A stretch of 64,000 nucleotides of DNA, from NCBI GenBank assembly GCA_900542085.1, contig UQMK01000004.1, forward strand, positions 55,509-119,508. Reading direction: 5' to 3'. Shown piece by piece: positions 40,247 through 49,734 of this stretch. Position 1 is the stretch's first letter. Every line of letters begins with the position of its first letter. Origin of the DNA: an uncultured Collinsella sp. (GTDB lineage: Bacteria > Actinomycetota > Coriobacteriia > Coriobacteriales > Coriobacteriaceae). Made by a program: the position numbers and the translations under genes. A model generated the notes under the pieces. The model was not told where the DNA came from. It searched no databases and saw nothing but the letters and a program-made list of their open reading frames with translations.

Positions 40247-40924
40247 CTAGTCAAGGTCGTCGGCAGCAAAGTTGTCGATCGGGGCGAAGGGGTCAGCCAC
40301 AGGGACAACCGGATCAGCAACAGGCAGCGGCTCGGCGGCGGGAACGGTCACTGCAGGAGAAGCCGCAGAACCGACCGGCGTGGAGGCCATAAGGTCGGAC
40401 GGGAAGGAATTCTGGGCATCGTCCATGAAGTGCTGGATGAGCTTGAGGTACTCGGCCTTGAACTCCTCACGGGAAGCCTTCAGACGGTCGATCTCCTCGA
40501 GCTCGGCCTGCTTCTCGGTCAGGGCCTGACGGATGACCTCGCGGGCCTTGGCGTCGGCTTCGTTGCGGATGCGCTCAGCGTTCTCGTTGGCATCGTTGAC
40601 GATGCCCTCGGCGGTCTGCTGGGCAGCAATCAGCGCAGCGGAGATCTGGCGCTCCTGAGCGGAGAAGTCGGGTGCGGGAGCGGCCACAGGAGCGGCGGGA
40701 ACGGCCTGAGCGGCAGCGTCCTGAGCCTGGGCAAGCTGAGCCTGCGTGTCGGCAAGCTGCTGCTCGGTGGCAGTCAGACGACCCTTAAGATCGACAATCT
40801 TGGCAAGCATAGCGTCAACCTCGGAGGACAGCGTCTCCAAAAAGACGTCGACCTCGGCGGGATCATAGCCGCGCTTGGCCTCAGAGAAAGTCTGAGCCTG
40901 GATGTCAGCAGGGGTAATAGCCAT
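40247..40924 (-). CDS. divIVA: DivIVA domain-containing cell division/polarity protein
   Basis: The 225-residue protein starts with the DivIVA membrane-binding region: ITPADIQAQTFSEAKRGYDP followed by AEVDVFLETLSSEVDAML. A coiled coil (about 30-75), an Ala/Pro linker (75-95), a second long coiled coil (95-165) and a Pro/Val/Ala-rich acidic tail follow. DivIVA binds curved membranes at poles and septa and in actinobacteria steers wall growth. The ATG at 40924 has AAAGGAG 7 nt upstream. It ends the division gene series after yggT. Confidence 0.92.
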   Translation of the reverse strand: MAITPADIQAQTFSEAKRGYDPAEVDVFLETLSSEVDAMLAKIVDLKGRLTATEQQLADTQAQLAQAQDAAAQAVPAAPVAAPAPDFSAQERQISAALIAAQQTAEGIVNDANENAERIRNEADAKAREVIRQALTEKQAELEEIDRLKASREEFKAEYLKLIQHFMDDAQNSFPSDLMASTPVGSAASPAVTVPAAEPLPVADPVVPVADPFAPIDNFAADDLD

Positions 40925-40986
40925 AACAAGTTCTCCTTTATCATCGCCTTGGCGCCGGGCGCCCGACGTAAGTTACTAAGCCAGTT

Positions 40987-41268
40987 CTATACGAGTATAC
41001 CTATAAGAAGCTGCAGAATCAGCCTCTGCACCAACTGCAACGCAATAATCGCAACGACCGGCGAAAAATCAACGCCGCCCATCGGCGGAATAAACCGACG
41101 AAACAGGTTGAGCCACGGACCGCAGACGCTATCGAGCACCGCGGCGATATCCTGCAGCAGGCCGCCCTGCTTCATGGGAATCCACGTCATAAAGCAATAG
41201 ACCACGATGAGCGTGGAGTAGAAGTTGAACAGCGTGTTGACCAGCTGGACAATGGTGTAGATGTTGAT
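40987..41268 (-). CDS. yggT: YggT family membrane protein with non-standard start codon
   Basis: The predicted 93-residue protein has two hydrophobic helices and the YggT segment PWLNLFRRFIPPMGGVDFSP (about 55-74). The open frame extends through the first helix (INIYTIVQLVNTLFNFY) back to a good ribosome site (GACGAGGAG at 41275-41283), but there is no ATG, GTG or TTG there. The likely start is ATC at 41268 (or ATT at 41274). The first standard start, GTG 41205, would delete most of helix one. YggT family proteins associate with division loci and membrane osmotic responses. It sits between sepF and divIVA. Confidence 0.72.
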   Translation of the reverse strand: MNIYTIVQLVNTLFNFYSTLIVVYCFMTWIPMKQGGLLQDIAAVLDSVCGPWLNLFRRFIPPMGGVDFSPVVAIIALQLVQRLILQLLIGILV

Positions 41269-41289
41269 GAGAATCTCCTCGTCTTGGGT

Positions 41290-42015
41290 TTACTTAAGGT
41301 AGCCGTCGGCGCGCAGCTTCTTGAGGTCCGAATCCTTGACCTCGCAGCCGGCAGGCAGCACCATAAACACGCGATCGCCCACCTCTTTGACCGTAGCGCC
41401 CAGGCCGCAGGCAAAGCCATAGCTAAAGTCCAGGACACGCTTGGCGACCTCGGTGCGAACGCCAACAAAAATCAGCGCAACGGGCTGCTTGGTGCGCACA
41501 CGGCGGACAACGGTCTCGACATCGTCATAGCTCTCAGGGCGCAGGACATAGGCAGGCAGCTGCGGCGTGGCGTTAATGATGTTGTTTGCATAGGCCGAGG
41601 CGTCGCTCGGCGCAGAAGCGGGCGCAGGTGCCGCGGCACGAGCGCGGGCGCTCTCGGCATAACTCGACGGCGTGTCGTAAGCGCCGGGGCGATAGCCGCC
41701 TGCGGCACTATCCTGAGAACGCGACGGCGGATTGTACGTCGTTGCATGACGCGAGTCATCGCCGACCAGCTGGCCGGAGCGCGTATACACGGCGACCGAC
41801 TCGGCCTCACCGCGGCGCGTCTGGCCCAGCAGGCCGTTACTCGGCTCGTCCTGGGTATAGAAGCCCTCGCCCGAGGTACCGCTGTAGCCGTTGTTCTGAT
41901 AGCCATCATCGTAGCCGTCATCGTAGCCGTAGTCGTCATCCTGGCCATAGCCCTGGTCGTAACCCTGCTGGCCGCCAAGGTGCATCTTATTTTTAATCTC
42001 GTCAAGGAAGCCCAT
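41290..42015 (-). CDS. sepF: Cell division protein SepF
   Basis: The 241-residue protein links FtsZ to the membrane. It starts with an amphipathic membrane-binding helix (GFLDEIKNKMHL), then a Tyr/Gly/Asp-rich linker with DDGY repeats (about 18-45) and an Ala/Pro/Ser-rich stretch. The SepF core at 150-240 includes YDDVETVVRRVRTKQPVALI and FSYGFACGLGATVKEVGDRV. The linker is longer than in Bacillus SepF. SepF is the only obvious FtsZ membrane anchor here because ftsA is absent from the cluster. The ATG at 42015 follows AGAGGACA. Confidence 0.94.
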   Translation of the reverse strand: MGFLDEIKNKMHLGGQQGYDQGYGQDDDYGYDDGYDDGYQNNGYSGTSGEGFYTQDEPSNGLLGQTRRGEAESVAVYTRSGQLVGDDSRHATTYNPPSRSQDSAAGGYRPGAYDTPSSYAESARARAAAPAPASAPSDASAYANNIINATPQLPAYVLRPESYDDVETVVRRVRTKQPVALIFVGVRTEVAKRVLDFSYGFACGLGATVKEVGDRVFMVLPAGCEVKDSDLKKLRADGYLK

Positions 42016-42075
42016 GGTTGTGTCCTCTCACGGTTTAGTGCAGGCGCTCTGTAAACCAGTGCGCACTTCAGAGCC

Positions 42076-42813
42076 CTATTTTACTGCAAACTCCGGGCTA
42101 AATACTACCCTGCCCAGGCGAACGAGCGTAGAGCCCTCCTCAAGGGCGGGCTCAAAGTCCTCGCTCATGCCGCAAGAAAGCTCGGGCAGCCTCAGATCGG
42201 GATGCGCCGCCTCCAGCTCATCCCTCAGCTCTCGCAGCCCGGCAAAGGTGCGACGTGCCACATCCTTGTTCCCGCGAGGGGCCATGGTCATAAGGCCCTG
42301 CACACAAATTCCCTCAAGTTCCGCAAGCTCGCCGGCAGCGCCACGAATCTCATCGGGCGAAAAGCCGCCCTTGGACTCCTCGCCGCTTACGTTAACCTCG
42401 ATCAGCACCTGCTGGGGGGCGGCGAGCTCGCCAGCTTCGATCTTGCGAATGGCACGGCTCGAGATCGCCTGCGCCAAATGAAGCGAACCAACCGAATGAA
42501 TCAGCTCGGCGGAGCCCAACACCGCGTTAATCTTGTTGGTCTGAAGGTTGCCAATCATGTCGAAGCGCACCTCGGGCAGCTCCGGATGCTCCGCCAGACC
42601 CGTGAGCTTGCGGACGAGTTCTTGCGGGCGGTTCTCGGCAAAATGGCGATACCCCACCTGGATGGCCGCGATGGTTTCATCGACGCCGACGGTCTTGGAC
42701 ACGGCAATCAAACGCGCGGCATCGCGGGGCCTCCCAGCGCGATCGAGCGCGGCATAGAAACGCTCGAGTATCTGCTCGCGGCGAGCGCGCATTACATTCA
42801 AATAGTTATCCAT
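42076..42813 (-). CDS. YggS family pyridoxal phosphate homeostasis protein
   Basis: The 245-residue protein is a single-domain PLP-binding TIM barrel of the YggS/PROSC family. It shows LIAVSKTVGVDETIAAIQVG (PLP lysine, about residue 40), RHFAENRPQELVRKL, FDMIGNLQTNKIN and LSCGMSEDFEPALEEGSTLV, the phosphate-binding end. The family controls PLP and amino acid pools; no enzyme activity is established. The ATG at 42813 has GGAGG 9 nt upstream, whereas a TTG two codons earlier is too close. It is usually found between pgeF or ftsZ and sepF, as here after the pst insertion. Confidence 0.92.
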   Translation of the reverse strand: MDNYLNVMRARREQILERFYAALDRAGRPRDAARLIAVSKTVGVDETIAAIQVGYRHFAENRPQELVRKLTGLAEHPELPEVRFDMIGNLQTNKINAVLGSAELIHSVGSLHLAQAISSRAIRKIEAGELAAPQQVLIEVNVSGEESKGGFSPDEIRGAAGELAELEGICVQGLMTMAPRGNKDVARRTFAGLRELRDELEAAHPDLRLPELSCGMSEDFEPALEEGSTLVRLGRVVFSPEFAVK

Positions 42814-42863
42814 TGCCAATCGCCTCCGCTAACAGCACAACAAGTAGTCCCATGCTAGCGCAA

Positions 42864-42895
42864 GAGCGCGGCCCCGCATCCGCAAGGCCGCGCTC
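42864..42895 (-). terminator. GC-rich hairpin between phoU and yggS
   Basis: GAGCGCGGCC pairs perfectly with GGCCGCGCTC around a 12-nt loop, 40 nt after the phoU stop. The T tail is weak (CTTGCG), so read-through into yggS is possible. Confidence 0.55.
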
Positions 42896-42933
42896 CCTTA
42901 GGTATTTACAATCTTTTGACGAACGAGGCTACC

Positions 42934-43791
42934 CTACTCCTCGTCGTCCTCACCATCATCCTCGTCCTCAAGATGATCCAACAGGTAGCGAAGTCCCTCG
43001 CTCACCTCGTTAGCGGGCACCTTGGCAACAAAGCGTGCATCCACGGCAGGCCTCATGATGACGCCCTCGCCCGAAGGCACGCGCATGCTCTCGAGCTCGT
43101 CCTCGTCCGTACGGGCGATATCGCCGGCAGTCATACGCTGGCCGGTCAAAAGGAAGGTCAGACGGCAGGCGGCATCGATGGAAATCGAGGCGATGCGATC
43201 GAGGTAGCGCGAAACCATGATGGCGCGACGCAGATCGTCATAGTTGCCGTCGTCGTCCATAAAATCGCCCGTATCCATACGATTAAAGGTGCGGAAGAAC
43301 TTCTCGTACGCCGCATGCACCGGCTCGTCCTCGACGGCCAGGTTGCAGATGATGGACATGTCGTTAGTGACGAGCGCGGACAGCGACGAACCCAGCACCT
43401 GGTAAACAGCTTCGGCCTCGGCCTCAACCGTACCGACGAGTTCCTGAGGCAGCGAGATGTCGGCCTTGACCATGTGACGCGTGGCGCGGCAGATCTGGCG
43501 AACCTTATCGGTCATGCGCTGCAGGTTAAAGTCGACGTAGATGGTCGTCTGCAGCAAACGGAAGTCGGAGGCGACCGGTGACTGCGTGGCGATCAGGTTG
43601 TAGCAGACGGCCTCTAGGTTGGCGCAGCGCGCGTCAATCGAAAGCGTGCGCTTCTTGGTCTTGGTGGCGAGCTTGCGGTCGTCGGTCACATAGGCCTTCA
43701 CGGCGTCGTGAAGGGCAAGATCGACGGCCTCGAAGATGCTCAGCATCTCGTGACGGGTCTCGATGAGCTGACGGGAAAACAGTTTGCGCAT
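42934..43791 (-). CDS. phoU: Phosphate signalling protein PhoU
   Basis: The 285-residue protein has the PhoU start (MRKLFSRQLIETRHEMLSIF) and two PhoU repeats: one around DARCANLEAVCYNLIATQSP (about 53-72) and a second around YEKFFRTFNRMDTG. An extra C-terminal acidic tail (HLEDEDDGEDDEE) makes it longer than the usual ~220 residues. PhoU represses the phosphate response and modulates the PstSCAB transporter. The gene is the last of pstS-pstC-pstA-pstB-phoU, 92 nt after pstB. Confidence 0.92.
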   Translation of the reverse strand: MRKLFSRQLIETRHEMLSIFEAVDLALHDAVKAYVTDDRKLATKTKKRTLSIDARCANLEAVCYNLIATQSPVASDFRLLQTTIYVDFNLQRMTDKVRQICRATRHMVKADISLPQELVGTVEAEAEAVYQVLGSSLSALVTNDMSIICNLAVEDEPVHAAYEKFFRTFNRMDTGDFMDDDGNYDDLRRAIMVSRYLDRIASISIDAACRLTFLLTGQRMTAGDIARTDEDELESMRVPSGEGVIMRPAVDARFVAKVPANEVSEGLRYLLDHLEDEDDGEDDEE

Positions 43792-43883
43792 GGTTCACTC
43801 CAATCAGTTGGGTGCGGTCATGCCGCCCGCACAGTGAATACGCACCGGACCAGGTCCGATCGGCTTGGGACTAGTCGCGCCGA

Positions 43884-44687
<804 letters not shown>

Positions 44688-44699
44688 GGGACTCCTTAA

Positions 44700-45605
44700 C
44701 TAGCGGCGCTTGCGCGACAGATAACGCGCAAACAGGTTGAAGGCCAGAATAATCGCCATCAGCAAAAGCGCAGTGCCATAGGCTGCGTTCATGTTGATGC
44801 CGTCGTTGGCAAGCAAATAGAGGTGAACGGTCATGGGACGACCGGAATCGAGCGGCGAAATAGGCAGGTTGATGGCCTGACCCATGGTGTAGAGCACCAC
44901 GGCGGTCTCGCCGATGGCGCGGCCGATGGCAAGGACGATACCGGTGGCGATGCGGCCAAAGGCCGAAGGAAGCACGATCTTGGAGACGACCTGCCACTTG
45001 GTGGCGCCCAGGCCATATGCACCCCAACGGATATAGCGCGGAACGGCGCGGATCGCCTCCTCGGTGGTGCGCATGACGATAGGCAGCATCAGAAGTGCCA
45101 GTGCCAGGGCGGCCGAGACCATCGAAAGACCCAGGCCCATGGCCTCAACAAACAAGGCGTAACCAAAGAGGCCCATAACGATGGAAGGCACCGAGGCCAG
45201 AGCATCGGCAGCATAGCGAATGACGTCGACAATCTTACCCTGCTTGGCGTATTCAGCCAGATAGACCGCAGCCAAGACGGCAACCGGCGTGCAGATGAGC
45301 ATGGCGAGCGCCGTCACGTAGATGGTCGAGACGATCGTGGGCCAGATGCCACCCTCGGCGTTTACGCCCTGCGGCCAGCCGAAGATAAAGTCGAGCGAGA
45401 TATGCGGAAGACCGTTGATGACCACGTAGGCGATGATGGCGAGCAACACCAGGGTGGTGATATAGGCCGCGGCGCGAAACACGCCGAGCATAATCTTGTT
45501 GGACAGGTCCTTGTTGATGCGGCCCTTCTTGCCATGGGAAAGGGCACGCTTGATGAGCTCGCGCGACGAGGTCGTATCGACCGTCGTGTCAACGGAATCG
45601 GACAT
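44700..45605 (-). CDS. pstA: Phosphate ABC transporter permease PstA
   Basis: The 301-residue membrane protein has six helices and the binding-protein-dependent transport loop RYIRWGAYGLGATKWQVVSK (about 190-209). SVPSIVMGLFGYALF is characteristic of PstA. A charged N-terminal stretch of about 45 residues precedes the first helix. With PstC it forms the membrane channel. The start is 3 nt after the pstC stop, indicating translational linkage. Confidence 0.94.
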   Translation of the reverse strand: MSDSVDTTVDTTSSRELIKRALSHGKKGRINKDLSNKIMLGVFRAAAYITTLVLLAIIAYVVINGLPHISLDFIFGWPQGVNAEGGIWPTIVSTIYVTALAMLICTPVAVLAAVYLAEYAKQGKIVDVIRYAADALASVPSIVMGLFGYALFVEAMGLGLSMVSAALALALLMLPIVMRTTEEAIRAVPRYIRWGAYGLGATKWQVVSKIVLPSAFGRIATGIVLAIGRAIGETAVVLYTMGQAINLPISPLDSGRPMTVHLYLLANDGINMNAAYGTALLLMAIILAFNLFARYLSRKRR

Positions 45606-45608
45606 AGC

Positions 45609-46532
45609 CTACCCCCTCTTCTTGGAAATCAGGCGAACGATACCCACCAGTGCAGCGGAGATGATAAACAGGACCACGCCCATGCCAAACAGAGCCGAGC
45701 GATGCAGGCCCGAGGAATAGCTCATGTCGAGTGCGATCTGGCTCGTGAGCGTCGAGATGGGGCTCGAGATGCTATCTGGAATGACCGGGGCGTTGCCCAC
45801 GACCATCAGCACGGCCATGGTCTCACCGATGGCACGCCCCATACCCAAGACAATCGCATCGACAATGCCCAGCTTGGCTGCAGGCAGCACGACCTTGTAG
45901 ATGGTCTGCCACTTGGTGGCACCCATGGCATAGGACGCCTCGCGAATGCCCATGGGGATGGAATTGAGGGCATCGATGGTAAGCGTCGTGATGGTAGGAA
46001 CGATCATGATGGCGAGCACGAGCCACGCCGTCAGCGCGCCAAAGCCAAGACCGCCGGTCAGCTGCGCGATAAACGGGCGGATGATGACCATGCCAAAGAA
46101 ACCGTAGATGATGGAGGGGATGCCCGCCAGCAGGTCGACGGCGGGACTGATGAACCTGCGCACGCGCTTGCTGGCGATCTCGACCAGATACACGGCCGTG
46201 CCCACACCCAGGGGCACGCCCATGGCGAGCGCACCGACCGTCACCAGACCAGAGCCCGCCAGCAGCGACATGATGCCGTAGTGACCCTCGGAGGGCGCCC
46301 ACGTAAAGCTAAAGAAGTCCGCCAGGCCGATGTCGGTAAAGACGGGCAGCGCCGAGTACGTGGTAAAGACAAAAATCAGGATGACGGTGACGACTGCCAA
46401 GAACGCGCAGGCAAAGAAGATCCACTGCAGCGCCTTCTCCTTGAGATAGGTGCTGCGTGACACCAACGCCAACTCACGCTTTTTGGGCGTCTGAGCCTCC
46501 TGCTCAATCTGGGGGGTTTCCTGTGCTTCCAC
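45609..46532 (-). CDS. pstC: Phosphate ABC transporter permease PstC
   Basis: The 307-residue membrane protein carries a long N-terminal cytoplasmic stretch and about six helices. It has AGIPSIIYGFFGMVIIRPFI, typical of PstC, and the permease loop MGIREASYAMGATKWQTIYK. The GTG at 46532 has GGGGAG 8 nt upstream, which overlaps the end of pstS; an earlier GTG at 46541 would lack spacing. It lies directly after pstS, overlapping its regulation. Confidence 0.92.
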   Translation of the reverse strand: MEAQETPQIEQEAQTPKKRELALVSRSTYLKEKALQWIFFACAFLAVVTVILIFVFTTYSALPVFTDIGLADFFSFTWAPSEGHYGIMSLLAGSGLVTVGALAMGVPLGVGTAVYLVEIASKRVRRFISPAVDLLAGIPSIIYGFFGMVIIRPFIAQLTGGLGFGALTAWLVLAIMIVPTITTLTIDALNSIPMGIREASYAMGATKWQTIYKVVLPAAKLGIVDAIVLGMGRAIGETMAVLMVVGNAPVIPDSISSPISTLTSQIALDMSYSSGLHRSALFGMGVVLFIISAALVGIVRLISKKRG

Positions 46533-46533
46533 G

Positions 46534-47370
46534 CTACTCACTCCCCTTTCCGTCGTTGGTGACGGGAATAAAGCCCGCCTCGCGAATCTGCTTGTCCATC
46601 TTCTCGGACGTCACATAGTCAATGTAGTCCTGCGCCTGATGCGAAGGCGTACCCTTCACAAAGAAGTAAAGGTCGCGCGAGATGGGATAGCCGCCACTTG
46701 CGACCGTCTTCTCGGATGCCTCGACATGGTTGACCGAAACGGCCTTGACCGAGGTCTTGGCGTTGAGGCTCTCGACAAAACCCAGCGAGATGTAGCCAAT
46801 GGCGCCACGCGAGCGGGACACGACATCGCGCACCTGGCCCGTGCCCGAAAGAACGGCCGAGCGACGATCGAACGGCGTGCCGTCCATAACGATGGTACGG
46901 AAGGCCTCGCGCGTACCGGACGCCTCGTCGCGGTTGATAACCTGAATCTTCAGGTCCTCTCCGCCGACTTCCTTCCAGTTGGTGATCTTGCCGGCGTAAA
47001 TATCGCGGAGCTGCTCGGTCGAGAGATTATCGACCGGGTTGTCGTCGTTCACGATGACTGCGATGCCGTCGTGCGCGATTACGATCGGGGTCAAGCCCAA
47101 ATCCTGCTCGTCGGCATTGAGGCCACGAGACGAACTGGCGATGTCGGCCGTGCCGTTGCTGACGGCCTCGATACCCGCAGAGGAGCCAAGGCCGGAGACG
47201 AGCACATCGGTGCCGGCCTCTTCCTTAAAGCCCTCGGCGGCAATCTCGGCAATGGGAAGGCACGTCGTAGAGCCGGCAACGGTAATGGAAGAGGCAGAAG
47301 ATCCCGAGGAACAGGCGCACAGCGTGAGCGTGAGCACTGCTGCACTCAGGACCGATGCGATCTTTCTCAT
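46534..47370 (-). CDS. pstS: Phosphate ABC transporter substrate-binding lipoprotein
   Basis: The 278-residue protein has a lipoprotein signal (MRKIASVLSAAVLTLTLCAC, lipobox LCAC). The phosphate-binding motifs are VAGSTTCLPIAEIAAEGF, GLGSSAGIEAVSNGTADI and INRDEASGTREAFRTIVM. It catches phosphate outside the membrane for PstCA. The ATG at 47370 overlaps the pgeF stop by 4 nt (ATGA) and has no strong ribosome site of its own, so translation is probably coupled to pgeF. The longer open frame upstream is out of register with a real protein. Confidence 0.93.
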   Translation of the reverse strand: MRKIASVLSAAVLTLTLCACSSGSSASSITVAGSTTCLPIAEIAAEGFKEEAGTDVLVSGLGSSAGIEAVSNGTADIASSSRGLNADEQDLGLTPIVIAHDGIAVIVNDDNPVDNLSTEQLRDIYAGKITNWKEVGGEDLKIQVINRDEASGTREAFRTIVMDGTPFDRRSAVLSGTGQVRDVVSRSRGAIGYISLGFVESLNAKTSVKAVSVNHVEASEKTVASGGYPISRDLYFFVKGTPSHQAQDYIDYVTSEKMDKQIREAGFIPVTNDGKGSE

Positions 47371-48167
47371 AGCATCACGCCGATCGCAGCATGGCGCCCA
47401 CAGGTGCCGCCCTCGTTGCGGTAGGAATAAAAGCGGTCGTTCTGACGAACGGTGGAAAGCTTGGTGTCCACAATGCTGCTCGCCTCGACGCCGGCGTCCA
47501 TCAGCGCCTCGCGAATGGCGGCGGAAAGATCGAGCATACGAGAAGCAGAGGCATCGATGCACGCGAACTCGGCGGCAAAGCGATCCATAAGTTCTTGGGA
47601 CACCTCGTACTCGTCGCCCAGGATATGGGGCCCAATGTAGGCAGAGATGTCGTCCGGCTTGCAGCCAGCCGCCTCGCAGAGCGCTTGGCACGCCTTGGCA
47701 GAAATGCGCGAAATCGTGCCCTTCCAGCCAGAGTGCACCACGGCAAAGCCGCCGGGAGCCACCAGCACCACGGGAACGCAATCGGCAAAGCAGAGCATCA
47801 CGGGTACCTCACGGGCCATGCAGACGATGGCATCGCAGCCCTCGGCAATCTGCTCGCGAATGTTCTCGAGATCATCAGCACCGTTCGAGGTCACCGTCAC
47901 GACATGGTCACCGTGTACTTGATTGGGAACAAGCAGGTTGTGCTCGCACTCGGCGGCACCCAAGGCCTCGAGTGCGCGGCGACGATTTTCTTGAACGGCA
48001 AAGGGGTCATCGCCAACATGCGAGCCCAGATTGAGTGAGGAGTACGCATCTTCGGAAACACCGCCGGCGCGTTCGGTAAAAGCAAAGCGAACATCGTGCG
48101 TCGCGCCCTCTACCAACGTAACTCCATCATGGTCGACACGCGAAACGCTGTCCGCACGTGCTGCCAT
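47367..48167 (-). CDS. pgeF: Peptidoglycan editing factor PgeF (YfiH, laccase-like domain)
   Basis: The 266-residue protein belongs to the YfiH/PgeF multicopper-oxidase-like family that removes misincorporated residues in peptidoglycan precursors; purine nucleoside activities are also reported for the family. Metal-binding residues lie in VPNQVHGDHVVTV (His, about 80-92), MLCFADCVPVVLV (Cys) and AVVHSGWKGTISRISA (His). The ATG at 48167 has GGAGG 8 nt upstream. It follows ftsZ after a terminator and precedes pstS with a 4-nt overlap. Confidence 0.9.
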   Translation of the reverse strand: MAARADSVSRVDHDGVTLVEGATHDVRFAFTERAGGVSEDAYSSLNLGSHVGDDPFAVQENRRRALEALGAAECEHNLLVPNQVHGDHVVTVTSNGADDLENIREQIAEGCDAIVCMAREVPVMLCFADCVPVVLVAPGGFAVVHSGWKGTISRISAKACQALCEAAGCKPDDISAYIGPHILGDEYEVSQELMDRFAAEFACIDASASRMLDLSAAIREALMDAGVEASSIVDTKLSTVRQNDRFYSYRNEGGTCGRHAAIGVML

Positions 48168-48327
48168 ACTAAAGCCTCCTAATAACACAAGTATCGCGGC
48201 GACGCCGCAGCAGTCCGTGCCACACGGCTGCCATACTTCATCAAAAGGATACCCGCAGCGGTAGGGGCTAAACGTAAGGGGAACGTAAGGAGATTGGAGG
48301 CTTTCGTTTACAAAGGCAAAACACAAC

Positions 48328-48356
48328 AAAAAGGGTGCGCCCAATCGGACGCACCC
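48328..48356 (-). terminator. Rho-independent terminator of ftsZ
   Basis: On the minus strand GGGTGCGTCC, GATT, GGGCGCACCC forms a stem with one G-T pair, then TTTTTGTTG. It is 26 nt after the ftsZ stop and separates ftsZ from pgeF-pst. Confidence 0.88.
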
Positions 48357-48381
48357 CATACAGGTCGCTGAGAAAAACGAA

Positions 48382-49536
48382 CTAGAAGCTGCCGCGCTTG
48401 AGGAAGTCAGGAAGCTCAAACTGGTCGTTGCCAAAGTTGGGGAGCTCGGTACCACCGACGTTGCGAGTCGGGGCAGCCTGAGCCGGGCTCGTGGCAGGAG
48501 CGGTGCGCTGCGGCTCGGTAGAAGCAGCGGCCTTGCTCTGGGACTGCTGTGCAGCGAAGAGCTCGTCCTGACGGTTGACGTTGGAGTCGGAGAAGCCCGT
48601 AGCGATGACGGTAATACGCACCTGATCGCCCAGGGACTCGTCGACAACGGTACCGAAGATGATGTTGGCCTCGGGGTCGACGGCGTTGGCGACAACGTCG
48701 GCAGCGTCGCTGATCTCCTGAATACCCAGGTCCTTGGAACCGGCAATGGAAAGCAGGACGCGCGTAGCGCCATCGATGGAGCTCTCGAGCAGCGGGCTGG
48801 AAATAGCCTGCTGGGCAGCGTCGACGGCACGGGTGTCCCCAGAAGCGGTACCGATACCCATCATGGCGGTACCGGCCTGCTTCATGATGGTCTTAACATC
48901 GGCGAAGTCCAGGTTGATGATACCGGGGACGGTGATGAGGTCGGTGATGCCCTGGGTGCCCTGGGAAAGGACGCCATCGGCGATTGCGAAGGCCTCAAGC
49001 ATGGTGGTCTTCTTCTCGGCAATGTCGAGCAGCTTGTCGTTAGGGATAACGATCATGGTGTCGACGCAGTCGGAAAGCGTCTTAATGCCTTCTTCGGCGC
49101 TCTTCTTGCGCTTGCGGCCCTCAAACGTAAAGGGCTTGGTCACGACGGCGACGGTCAGCGCGCCGACCTCGTTCATCGCGATATCGGCAACGATGGGGGC
49201 AGCGCCGGTACCGGTGCCGCCGCCCTCGCCGCAGGTGATGAACACCATATCGGCGCCAGCGAGCGCCTCGGCGATGTCGTCGCGGGACTCATCGGCGGCC
49301 TTACGGCCGACCTCGGGGTTGGCGCCAGCGCCCAGGCCGCGGGTCAGGTCGGTGCCGATGTGCACCTTGATATCGGCATCAGAGATCGCGAGTGCCTGAG
49401 CATCGGTGTTGATGGCAACAAACTCGACGCCGCGGATACCCTCTTCGATCATTCGATTGACCGCGTTGGTACCGCCGCCGCCGACGCCGACCACCTTAAT
49501 GACGGCAAGGTAGTTGTTGATCTCTGTCTCGTGCAT
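48382..49536 (-). CDS. ftsZ: Cell division protein FtsZ
   Basis: The 384-residue tubulin homologue forms the division ring. The start is HETEINNYLAVIKVVGVGGGG, with the tubulin signature CGEGGGTGTGAAPIVADI (about 106-123) and the T7 loop NLDFADVKTIMKQAG (about 206-220). The C-terminal peptide FELPDFLKRGSF is the docking site for SepF. The ATG at 49536 has GGAGG 6 nt upstream; the longer frame to 49566 lacks support. There is a 198-nt gap to ftsQ, so ftsZ probably has its own promoter. Confidence 0.97.
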   Translation of the reverse strand: MHETEINNYLAVIKVVGVGGGGTNAVNRMIEEGIRGVEFVAINTDAQALAISDADIKVHIGTDLTRGLGAGANPEVGRKAADESRDDIAEALAGADMVFITCGEGGGTGTGAAPIVADIAMNEVGALTVAVVTKPFTFEGRKRKKSAEEGIKTLSDCVDTMIVIPNDKLLDIAEKKTTMLEAFAIADGVLSQGTQGITDLITVPGIINLDFADVKTIMKQAGTAMMGIGTASGDTRAVDAAQQAISSPLLESSIDGATRVLLSIAGSKDLGIQEISDAADVVANAVDPEANIIFGTVVDESLGDQVRITVIATGFSDSNVNRQDELFAAQQSQSKAAASTEPQRTAPATSPAQAAPTRNVGGTELPNFGNDQFELPDFLKRGSF

Positions 49537-49734
49537 GTCGGTCCTCCGAACAAAGGTTATTGCCATAGCATGGGTTGACCCCTGCGCACATTAACCTTCA
49601 AGTTGAAAGTAAATGCAAAGGTAAACCGTATTATGTTTGCACATTATGAACGTATCAGTCAAATAATTGACGGTGAAAACCAAACAAACCAGATAAACGG
49701 CGCGGTATGCCCCGTCAACAAAGGCCAGAAAACG

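Noticed and set aside
48168..48830. Long upstream extension of the pgeF reading frame
   Set aside because: It runs through the ftsZ terminator and antiparallel codons of ftsZ; the ATG at 48167 has a strong GGAGG site.
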